From Tricholomella constricta (lineage: Eukaryota > Basidiomycota > Agaricomycetes > Agaricales > Lyophyllaceae), in contig JAACJP010000007.1 of assembly GCA_013368375.1 (NCBI GenBank), forward strand, positions 434,001 to 498,000: 64,000 nucleotides of DNA. The letters run 5' to 3'. A program made the translations under genes and the position numbers. This document shows, piece after piece, positions 55,191 to 64,000 of the stretch. Under the pieces are notes generated by a model that saw only the letters and a program-made list of their open reading frames with translations, was not told the origin of the DNA and searched no databases. Position 1 is the first letter of the stretch. Every line of letters begins with the position of its first letter.

Positions 55191-56231
55191 CTACAGCAGC
55201 TGCAACCCCAGAATCAAACCCACAAGCCCCACGACCATCAAGGTACTCCTGCCCGCGACGCGCTTTGCCGCATTGACGGGGGGCGGCGAGGGCGCGGCGG
55301 CGATGATGGTGTTGGTCGGCTCCGCGCTTGTGCTTGAGGAGGTTGCGGCTTCGGTGGAGGTGAAGATGAAGGTGGCCTCTGGAGTCGCAGCGGACTCGGA
55401 CTCGGACTCGGACTCGGTCGTCACGGGCGGCGCGGGGATCTCGTGCGTTGTGATGGGAGGCGGGGGAGGCGGCGGTGGAGTGGGATGGGGAGGGGGAGGC
55501 GGGGGAGGAGGAGGAGGTGGTGGTGGTGGCGGGGGAGGAGGAGGAGGAGGTGGTAGTGGTGGTGGTGGTGGAGGTGGCGGTGGAGGAGGCGGAGGCGGGG
55601 GAGGAGGAGGTGGAGGCGGGGGAGGAGGCGGAGGTGGTGGAGGCGGAGGCGGAGGAGGTGGTGGAGGTGGAGGTGGAGGAGGTGGCGGCGGCGGTGGTGG
55701 CGGCGGCGGTGGTGGCGGCGGTGGTGGTGGAGGAGGAGGAGGGGGACGCGATGGTGGTGGAGGAGGAGGAGGGGGACGCGATGGTGGCCGAGGGGGAGGC
55801 GGAGGAGGCGGGGGAGGAGGAGGAGGAGGAGGCGGTGGAGGAGGCGGTGGAGGAGGCGGACGCGATGGCGGTCGTGGAGGGGGAGGGGGAGGAGGGGGAG
55901 GTGCGCCTCCGCCACCACCGCGTGGTCCTTGTGGCAAGCCTTGGGGACAGGAACTCGATCCAGACGAGAACGAACCATCCTATTTTATCGGTCAGTTCAG
56001 TTCTCATCGTCGCACACACCACGGGACAAGAATAAAAGAAAAACTCACCACTGGGAAATATGTACATGTCCCCGCGCCGCGGTAGGTACACGTTACGAAG
56101 TCGCCTTTATCCTGAGATCCAGTGAGCGCAGCTCCATCATCGTCCACCGGTGCACAGTTGACCGCGGATGCAGAGCCAGCCGCCGACAAGAAGACGCAGA
56201 AGAGGAGGATGTTCTTGAACGCCCAGCGCAT
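55191..56231 (-). CDS. Secreted four-Cys protein with giant proline tract, probable GPI anchor (paralogue d)
   Basis: Two exons, 56049-56231 and 55191-55979, 323 residues. Exon 1: signal peptide (MRWAFKNILLFCVFLSAAG), then CAPVDDDGAALTGSQDKG and VTCTYRGAGTCTYFPV. Exon 2: SSCPQGLPQGPRGGGGG, then about 145 residues that are almost all proline, broken only by rare Arg, Ser, Leu and His, then ITTHEIPAPPVTTES and an Ser/Glu/Thr stretch. The tail VAGRSTLMVVG and LVGLILGLQLL fits a GPI signal. Polyproline II geometry would make the tract a stiff rod holding the Cys-rich head away from the membrane or wall. Compared with paralogues a and c the second intron is absent. The reading frame stays open across the whole repeat. 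Confidence 0.8.
55460..55905. repeat. GGN/CCN trinucleotide array encoding polyproline
   Basis: About 445 bp in which the plus strand is almost only G with every third base variable (GGA, GGT, GGC, GGG). Third-base patterns form higher-order units such as GGAGGAGGAGGGGGACGCGATGG, present twice near 55.73-55.78 kb. Expected to be length-unstable and able to form G-quadruplexes. Confidence 0.9.
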
Positions 56232-57514
56232 AGTTGACGTCGAAAGTCACGAGGTAGAGGTAGAGATAGAAACGAAAGAGAAAATAGGGAAACCCGTGTC
56301 CCGTCAAGGGACTTTTGACAAGAAACGACAGACAAGAAAGAATGAGTGTGGAAACGAAGAAGTGGGCACTGAAGAGTGCGCCAACGTTGGTTGCGACGAG
56401 AAAAAGAGGAATTGATGCCAAGGCTTAAATAACAGATCTTGCACCCAAGATCATGCACGTTGATGTACGCGCAACTTCACATGCTTTGTAACAATGCTGG
56501 TCGAGCTTTGACTGGAAAATTAAACGCGTCGCATCGCCCAGACTGATATCTGACATTCGATAAATATCTCTTTATAAATGGAATAGCAGAACTATAATAT
56601 ACTTCGATTTTGCATGGCGTTCGCGAAACCTTTTCAGGGTTCCGGAACACTGGGAATTGAACACGGATAGTTTCTGTCATATTTGAGCATTACTCGCCTT
56701 CGGTGGGTAACGCAATCTATCAAACACACCGCCGTATGATGTTGCTACCAATCGACATGCCAACGGCTCGCCGAACGTGAAAGATGCCGCGTATGAGCCA
56801 ACGGAGCCGCTCGCTCACATCGGCGCGTAGGTATATGAGCTTCTGTATGTAGGATTTAGATGTGGACATTGCGACACGATGAATAGGCTTCACCTTGGCG
56901 AGTGGCTGGTGATTTGATTGAAGATTGATGCGCCGGCCTTGCAACAGATTGCGATTGGGAATTAGGCGTTCATGGAGTTGTGGAGTAGACTGTCGAGCCA
57001 AGAGGAATGTTCGTGAGTAGAACGCCAGGTTGAACGTCAACACTCTGCTGTCTGAAATTGCATCGATTGAAAGACAGGGTCGTCGTTCCGGCGAAGAACA
57101 CGACAGAGACAAGGGTCATCCGGAAGAGGTAGGAAATGTCGAGGCAGTTAGACTGCTCGAGGTTCTCTAGCCGACCTTGCGCCAAATGGCTGGCATCTTT
57201 GACCAAGCAATAGTGAAATCAAATATATTTTTTGTCGGAGATACAAGAGCTTATCTTCATCGTTAGACGCTTCATATCTCGAATAGCTTGTATGCAGTCG
57301 GAGGAGGAGGCCTTGGACAGGGATGTCGACTGGTCATGGTCGTTGTCGTGGTCGACAAAAAAAAATGAATTGTAACAGAGTGACGTGACATAATGGTCCT
57401 TTACTTCGACCCGCCTACCGGCCGCGCCTGAGTCAGCTTGGCCAGAAACTCGTCGCTCTGGTCGACGAATCCACCTCTTCTGTTTCTCTTCATCTATAAC
57501 GCTCTCAAAACATC
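56232..57514. other. Intergenic, no gene recognised
   Basis: Upstream of PRP-d (minus) and TFIIA (plus). Minus-strand open frames at 56.72-57.21 kb lack recognisable motifs. A run of A at 57358-57366 lies upstream of the TFIIA start. Confidence 0.4.
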
Positions 57515-58067
57515 ATGGCATCTGCGTACTACGAGTTCTACCGAGGCTCATCGTACGTTCTCATTCAACTGTGGTGAATTTGAAACCAACTAGGGGGCAC
57601 GCCACCATTGCACAGGATCGGGATGGCGCTTACGGATTCGCTTGATGAGCTCATTACGAGCGGGGCTATAACGCCGCAGCTGGCGATGAAGGTCCTGCAG
57701 CAGGTTCGTGGTTTCCGGTTGGGTGGCGGGTCGTCGGAAAGGGGTGTGCGGGGGCGGGGCATTGGTCCGGATACTCATATGACACTCTTCCAGTTTGACA
57801 AGTCGCTGGCAGACACGATGGTGAAGCAGGTCAAAACGAAGACCACGTTGAAGGTGCGTTGCAGCATGCATCCATGCTCGGAGGTCGTGGATCTAACTTT
57901 GAGCGTAATAGGGTCACTTGCACACATACCGGCTCTGCGATGACGTCTGGACGTTCATAGTGAAGAACCCGTCATTCAAGATGGAGTCGAATGAGATTGT
58001 GAATGCGCCGCGGATCAAGATCATTGCGTGTAAGAATGGAGATGCGATTGAGGCAGGGAAGAAATGA
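57515..58067 (+). CDS. TOA2: Transcription initiation factor IIA small (gamma) subunit
   Basis: Exons 57515-57552, 57616-57703, 57794-57853 and 57912-58067 give 113 residues, the usual size. It pairs with TFIIA alpha/beta and stabilises TBP on promoter DNA in the nucleus. The four-helix half ([43 protein letters not shown]) precedes the beta-barrel half ([31 protein letters not shown]), all conserved from yeast to human. Introns are 58-90 bp and phases close. It ends with [10 protein letters not shown]. Confidence 0.97.
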
Positions 58068-58371
58068 GTTTGAGCCAGGCGCTCGTTGTGCACCCCAGCC
58101 TCGAAGGCGATGTAAAATTAAAATGGACATTTAGCATAATACTTTGTACATATTCTCTTTATAAAAATCGACAGACAAGTGGGGACAATGCTGCTTAGCA
58201 ACTACGGACAAGAATAAGACAAGAATGAACCCTAAGAAAGCAACCTTTAACCTTATATTCGAAAGCGGAGTTACAAACCCATTATTTCATTTCGAACGGT
58301 CAAATATGGCGCGCATATAGATTTTGGTTGACATTCTCCATTCCCCCTTTGCCACTTGCCATCGATCCTTC
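58068..58371. other. Spacer
   Basis: TFIIA 3' end and F-box gene promoter; no feature seen. Confidence 0.4.
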
Positions 58372-60556
58372 ATGTCCTATAATTTTCCAGACCCACCGAC
58401 AGACTTATCTCTTGCGGACGCGCGCAGGGTGCTGAGCACAACCCGCTCATCAGTCTCCGAGCTAGATGCCAAAATCGAAGCGGCCGAGGCGGCCCTGGCT
58501 CAGGTCGTCCGTGATTCAAAATGTCTCATCAGCGTGATGCAGGACGAGCGCGCCAACTTGCAGGAGCAGGCTTCGAAGACTATGGCGTATCTCAGCCCCA
58601 TACGAAGGCTTCCAACTGAGTTATTAAGGGATATCTTTCTGTGGAGTTTCGAGGAGCACCCATGCTTTGCATGGGTGCTCGCTGCTGTGTGCAATTCCTG
58701 GCGGAGACTTGCATTGCGTATGCCGAAGATCTGGTCCAAGGTGTGTGGCGAGTGTTAACCTTCATCTGTCTGGTGGCAGGCAAGGAGCAGCTCATCGACG
58801 TACACGACACGCGCAGCGTCGTGTGGACGACTGTCAGCTGATCTAGGGTTCTTCTCTTGATAGACAATTATGGTTCTTTGCCATTCATTGTCAACGAGAG
58901 CGTGGAACCTGCGGGATGCAGCCTGCCCCTTGCAGGACGTTCCGAAGCCGTGACGGCTGCTCAATTCATTCGACAGGCTTCTCCGTCAGTCGTTGTGCGC
59001 ATATTTTTATCTGACACGCACCTACAGATCCGCTTGCTTACGACACAACACGCGTCGGCGGACACGATTCGCCTGTGGCTCGAGCGCTCAGGTGATACGG
59101 TGCCTCTTGACATCGAAATCTTTCTGCGTGTCACGAGTAGTGGTTCAGCCTCCGAATCGTCCTCAAGGCGTCGTCGGCGTTCACGTTCGCGTACGCCAAG
59201 CCCTCCGCCATGGTCCTTATCGTTCGCCCACAATGGGGTCGCCAGTCATTATGTTATTCCTCCTTCACCGCTCTCGCCTCCAGGAATCACCATTTTACCT
59301 CCCGCGCAAACACCGATCATCCTGCCTCCTTCTCCGGGAGGGCTGCACGACACTTGGCTTTCCCCCCATCATTCCGATGATCGCCACACACACTCGTCGC
59401 GGTCTAGTCTCCACTGGGGCCACATTGCTATTTATTACCTTGCCGAGCAAATGCATCGCTGGGAACGGTTTATTTTTAGATTTGACAAACAATTTACATC
59501 GATGGGAGCGCTCAAGTCCATCAGCGGTACGTTGGTCTTGTTTCACTGCAATCACAATTTGACGGTAGAATGCTTGATCTCAAAGGTGACGCACCCCTTT
59601 TGAAAGAGTTTGAAGTCTCCAGCGCCGAAGCTGCATTTTACCCCGAATGGCAATGGCTCCCGAACGCGCCATCGAACGCGACCCTCGTCTTGCCCAGCCT
59701 TCAAACTTTGACGCTCCAATACACGCCATTCAAATGGTCTTCGCCGATGCTTCGGACGAATCTTCATACGTTGACGCTTCGCGCTCTTCCTACATCACAT
59801 CACCCACTTGATCGAATACTCTACATAGTAGCCAACAATCCTTCCCTCGAGTCCCTCACACTCCATTTTCAGGGTGTTCTCCCCGCCGTCCTCCCCTTAA
59901 CGCCTACCACCCTCGCGCATGTAAAGAAATTCCACGTCGGTGGGCACTTCATCCTCAGCCAACTCGTGGATACCCTCGTCCTCCCTGCACTTGTAGACCT
60001 GACCCTTGACATCGAAGCCCGCGAGCCCATCGAAGACACCATCACCAACCTCCTCACGCGGTCCTCCGCCCCGTCACTCACCCATCTCTCCATCGCATAC
60101 GGCACCGCCACCAACCCCGCCTCGTTCTATTACGGCCCCAGCGGAACCATGATCTCTTGGAGCACGCTCCTCGTCGACCTCGCACACCTCCAGAGTCTGC
60201 ACATAGGCGGGACGCCCCTCGAGCCCCTTCTCGCGGCCCTCGGCGTGCCGGACGACGACACCAACCAGATGACCGCGTGGGGGTGCCCGAAGCTCGAGGT
60301 GCTCGGCATGCGCAACTGCCATGCGCATACCGAGGGCGTGGTCAAGCTCGTGCAGATGGTCGAGGCACGCAACCCGCCGCTCGGTGGTGGTGGTGGCGGG
60401 AGTGCGGGTGGGCCGGCACCGGTGAATGGGGTCACGCCTGCGAGGTTGAGGTCATTGGAGATGTATGATTGTGCGAGCTTGGGCGAGGATGTGGTGCAGT
60501 GGCTGCATTGCCGTATTGGGGAGGTGGTGTGCACGGAGCCGGACTTTGATCGGTGA
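58372..60556 (+). CDS. F-box protein with N-terminal coiled coil and leucine-rich C-terminus
   Basis: Exons 58372-58740, 59028-59526 and 59586-60556 give 612 residues. The N-terminus has a heptad-like helix (SELDAKIEAAEAALAQVV), then the F-box (SPIRRLPTELLRDIFLWS, AAVCNSWRRLALRMPKIW). This coiled coil plus F-box order is very common in agaricomycete adaptor families. Exon 2 holds ADTIRLWLERSGDTVPLDIE and a Ser/Arg then Pro-rich insert. Exon 3 is leucine-rich with LRR-like spacing (LPSLQTLTL, NPSLESLTLHF, LVDLTLDI, LTHLSIAYG, LQSLHIGG, LEVLGMRNC). It probably recruits a substrate to an SCF ubiquitin ligase; which one is unknown. Intron 1 is 287 bp, long for this genome, yet required by phase and by the family sequence across the junction. 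Confidence 0.85.
58654..58680. repeat. 12-bp perfect hairpin inside the F-box exon
   Basis: GAGCACCCATGC, TTT, GCATGGGTGCTC, encoding part of EEHPCFAWVLAAV. It may be chance, but could fold in the mRNA. Confidence 0.6.
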
Positions 60557-61277
60557 TAGTCTGAGAGCCTGGAGCACTGGACTGGACTGGAGGTGTGATC
60601 GTTGGGATTATGTTGCCATCCGCTCGTTCTTCTTTAAAACTCATTGGGCTCTTGATGCACGCGGGCAGGGTAGAGAGAGCCACGACTGTTGACATTTTAA
60701 TACTTAGAACTGGTTTCCTTTATCTGCATACCTGGTACGCCTGGGCAATTGTATATTATACCTGTTTATTGTTGTACTCCCCTTTGCCATGCTCGTGCTC
60801 GTGGTCGACCTCCCGCTTCCACTTGAGAACACGTGACCTTTTAATTGTGCTGAAGCTCATGATCATGCTCGCTTCTTGCAGATTAATCACCACCATCATG
60901 CCTACAAGTTCCTTCAAAATACTCGACGGCTTTGAAACGATAACGGTCGTGCGTTTGATTACTTTGAACGCCGCGCTTCTACTTAAATCGAAACGGAGGG
61001 CCACTCGGCGCGCTCGCTGTGAACAATGTCAACTGGACCGCTGGTTTGAGACGCAATGCGATCTGTGGACTGCTTCCAACTGTCTAGGATGTCTAGGACC
61101 CCTTATAATCCCTTATCTCCTACCATCACAAGCTCCTTACGCTATCTAGGCTAAAACGCTCGCTATCACTCCTCAACTCGAAGTCTTAACAAGCTCCAAG
61201 CCTCCACGCTCTTTTTCCAGCCGCTCTTTGATCGTTGTCAACCTCGCACCTACCTATACCCCAATTCGTCGCACGAA
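60557..61277. other. Intergenic, kinase promoter region
   Basis: No gene recognised; a long plus-strand open frame at 60.6-61.15 kb lacks protein-like features. Confidence 0.4.
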
Positions 61278-64000
61278 ATGTCTTCATCTTTCTTTTCCAA
61301 GAACACTGGCGCCCTTATGAAGTCGTTTAAAGGGAAGAACTTCCAGGCGAAGGTCAGTCGATCGAAATTTTTGGCCTAGTGCTGCGACGTACTCACTGTA
61401 TTCTCATCTAAATTTATACGTCGCAAGGTGTCAGCCCCGCAGTTTTCCGACTCAGTCCAGACGGAAACAAGGCTACCTCCCAAATGTCCCTCGAGCTGTT
61501 CAAGCGGTTCCTACGACTCCCGGGAACTGGTGTTCCTTTCTGCGCTTTTTGACTCCTTTTATGATCAGACCGTTCTGGATATCAGGAGGAGTAAGCGTTA
61601 TAAGCTTGAATCTGCGGTACGTGCACCAAAACGAACAATTGTTGATCTCACTAACTGGTGTATTACCTTCAGATATCCGTCATTGGTATCACCCTCATCG
61701 ATCTCCCGTCTTTCTCATTATCCCCCCAGGACGGAAACGACTCTGCAAACTCCTCGACGGAAACCTTCGTCGATTCAAGAATCGTCTCACTTTCGGACCT
61801 GACCTTCGTCCATCTCTTGGGCAATGGCGCGTTCGGGCAGGTGTACGAGGTCACGGACAATGTATCGAAATGTCGTTTGGCCTTGAAGGTCATTTCCAAG
61901 ACTGCGATGAAGGAGGAGTGGGAAGTCACCAACGTCTTGAACGAGCAGGCGGTTCTGCGACTCCTGGCTGGGAGTCCGTGGCATCTCACCATCGAAGCGA
62001 GTTGGAGCGATTCGGCTGCGTTTTATATGTTGATGGTGTGTGCTCATCTGGCTGAGAGTTCCAAGTCTTTCGCTGTGCTGACTTTGTTCGTATAGCCCGT
62101 CTACCCGACTGACTTGGAAAGTCTCCTGCACCTGCATGGGCATTTCGTGAAGGAGGCCGTGATTTTCTATATGGCAGAGATCGTCAGTACCGCCCTCCTC
62201 GCTTTCCTCTCGCATGAAATAATAACAGTCTTCTAGATCTTGGCGCTGAATCATCTCCACTGCCTAGGGTTCGCGCATCGTGATGTGAAGGCACCCAACA
62301 TCCTTATCGACCAGGAAGGGCACATAGTCCTCGGTGACTTTGGGCTCGCGAAGGATTACGGGAGGCGACCAACATTCGAAGAATTCACGGTACTACCGTT
62401 CTGGCCATTCCACCCCAACGAAACTGGGGCCATGATGCGCCACCCTAGCGAATTGACATTCGCTACTCAAGAACGCTGCGGCTCGTTGCTCGAGTCACCA
62501 CCGGAGGCGTTTGAGGACAGTTGGCACTGTTTCGGTGCGGACAGGTGGGGAGCCGGCACTGTGGGATATCGTATGCTGACCGGACGCGTGAGTTTTCAAT
62601 GTCGCATAGGCTTGGGTTTGTATTCATTGACGTCGATTGAAGCATCCGTGGTATGCGGAAACGCTGGGAGAGACGGTGCGGATGATAAGATTCGATCCGC
62701 TCGAGTTTTACCCCGAAGACGACGTCGACGCCATCACTGAAGACTTTTTCCAGGCTGTACGTCATGATTATATTCTCCATTCCTGGTTCCCTGAAGGTAC
62801 TGATGTTATCCCTTACTACCCAGATGCTGATGAAGGATCCTGAAGACCGGCTTCAGGTCGGCGACGCAACGGCGAACCATCCGTTCTTTCACAACTTGTG
62901 AGTAGATCGTCCCAGCTTTTTTTCCTCTGTAGTGATGCTCTTCGCAATGTATTAGAGATTGGCAGCTTCTGGGTGAGCGGGCAATCCCTGTGCCATGGGC
63001 CCCGGGGTCCCAGACGTCTCACGTCGTCTTTAACGTCCCGCCGATGTTCCCGGCCGGCACGCCATACACCCCCGAGGAGGACCCACACCCGGAGTTCGTC
63101 TTTACAAGCCCGCGCCTCCAAGTGCAGGTGCAAGAACCTGAACATGAACCTGAACATGAACAACGACCAGAAGAAGGACGGCAAGATGAGTTTGATTCCG
63201 ACCAAGGGGCCGATGATTGTCACGATGAAACGCCCCCTCTGCCCTCGCTGCCGTACGTCCCGAGCCCGAGCCCGAACTCCCTCGCCAAAGGATTCCGGAC
63301 GCAGGAAGCGCTGCTACCGCTGCCTACTGTGTTTGTGCGCGTTGAAGCTGAACCTGATGTGTGGGAGGACATTGATCTTGGGGATGAACCGACTTTGGTG
63401 ACGGGCCCTTCTAAGGATTTCTTTATGGAGAAGGACGATGCCCTGGGCGACTTTACGTTGGACTGTGCGCAAGAGGACATTATACTGGCCGATACTACAC
63501 TAGACGATACCATGCTAGACGATACCATGCTAGACGATACCATTCTAGAGGACACCACACTAGACGATACCACACTGGAGGACACCACTCTAGACGATAC
63601 CACACTGGAGGACACCACTCTAGACGATACCACTCTAGACGATACCACACTAGACAACACCACTCTAGACGATACCACTCCAGACGATACCACTTTAGAC
63701 GACACCACTATAGAACACATCGCACTAGACGATACCACACAGGAGGACACCACACTAGACAATACCACACTAGACGATACCACACTAGACGACACCATAC
63801 AAGAGGACATCACACTAGACGACATCATCCCCACACTGGACGACACCCTTCCAACGACGAAGGAGAAAGACTCTTTCATCATCGTCGCCTCACCTGTCAC
63901 TGTCAAACCTGGGCTGTTTACGCGTTTCGTCAGCTTCGTCAATAAGCTAACGACTCCGCAGACGCGCCGGTTGTCGGACGAGGAACGGAGAGTTGATTTC
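61278..64000 (+). CDS. Protein kinase with C-terminal acidic pentapeptide repeats (3' end beyond window)
   Basis: Exons 61278-61352, 61428-61616, 61673-62035, 62096-62182, 62237-62587, 62643-62756, 62824-62897 and 62956-64000 give 766 residues with no stop before the edge. Kinase marks: [11 protein letters not shown] (glycine loop, from Gly138), ALKVISK (Lys161), [13 protein letters not shown] (Asp255), GDFGLAK (Asp273), [21 protein letters not shown] in the activation/F-helix region and NHPFFHNL near the lobe end. The fold resembles AGC/CAMK-type Ser/Thr kinases; the APE motif reads PPE. After the domain come [18 protein letters not shown], an acidic/Glu-rich linker, then about 340 bp of DDTT-type repeats and a basic segment ([17 protein letters not shown]). 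The boundary of exon 3 could alternatively lie at 61731; the chosen one gives a 56-bp intron with a CTAAC branch site. Confidence 0.85.
63486..63850 (+). repeat. 15-bp coding minisatellite, (L/T)DDTT units
   Basis: About two dozen degenerate copies of a unit near CTAGACGATACCACA, each giving LDDTT or variants ([20 protein letters not shown]). Frame is preserved throughout, giving a highly acidic, Thr-rich tract in the kinase tail. Confidence 0.92.

Noticed and set aside
55273..56085. Plus-strand open frames rich in Gly or Glu/Val across the GGN array
   Set aside because: Products of the trinucleotide repeat read in other frames; only the minus-strand proline frame links to a signal peptide with proper splice sites.
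63486..63850. Regular repeat that could be mistaken for a CRISPR array
   Set aside because: Units are contiguous 15-mers without spacers, in frame within a eukaryotic kinase gene.

Overview
The window is genomic DNA of a filamentous basidiomycete, most likely an agaricomycete. The evidence: genes are split by many short introns (mostly 47-66 bp, GT..AG with CTAAC-like branch sites). ATP-citrate lyase is encoded as one fused polypeptide, as in basidiomycetes and animals and unlike ascomycetes. The gene families are typical of mushroom-forming fungi: DUF6533 seven-helix proteins, F-box/LRR proteins, HNH_2 proteins, GT61 and SMYD-like SET/MYND proteins. Copia, Gypsy and RNase H-bearing non-LTR elements fill the gaps.

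Layout. 0-3.7 kb: ATP-citrate lyase (minus, C-terminus off the left edge). 5.7-7.5 kb: F-box-like protein. 9.4-10.4 kb: WrbA-type quinone reductase. 10.9-34.6 kb: a repeat-rich stretch built from two diverged copies of one locus carrying a DUF6533 membrane-protein gene. Copy A (12.9-22.6 kb) is wrecked: a Copia element sits inside a coding exon, a 5'-truncated LINE sits inside that Copia 5' LTR, and a second, older LINE carrying a Gypsy solo LTR sits just upstream of the gene. Copy B (32.2-34.0 kb) is not interrupted. Between the copies lie mitochondrial ribosomal protein bL33m (29.1 kb) and a frameshifted pseudogene. 34.7-41.2 kb: three well-preserved multi-exon genes: an amidase (plus), a SET/MYND methyltransferase (minus) and a GT61 glycosyltransferase (plus).

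41.8-56.3 kb is a second duplicated region. It holds four paralogues of a small secreted, four-cysteine, proline-rich, probably GPI-anchored protein (three full length, one truncated next to a telomere-like motif) and two HNH_2 proteins, all on the minus strand. It is interrupted by a decayed element of an unnamed agaricomycete family, a truncated Gypsy element and a Copia integrase relic. The proline tracts differ strongly in length and reach about 145 residues in one paralogue. 57.5-64.0 kb returns to ordinary genes: TFIIA small subunit, an F-box/LRR protein, and a protein kinase with a long acidic pentapeptide repeat that runs off the right edge.

No pathway gene cluster is evident. The conserved genes (citrate lyase, TFIIA, bL33m) are housekeeping functions; the accessory interest lies in the proline-rich/HNH array and in the nested retroelements. 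Exon boundaries were derived by hand from splice signals and reading-frame closure; intron phases close exactly in every multi-exon model given with explicit coordinates.
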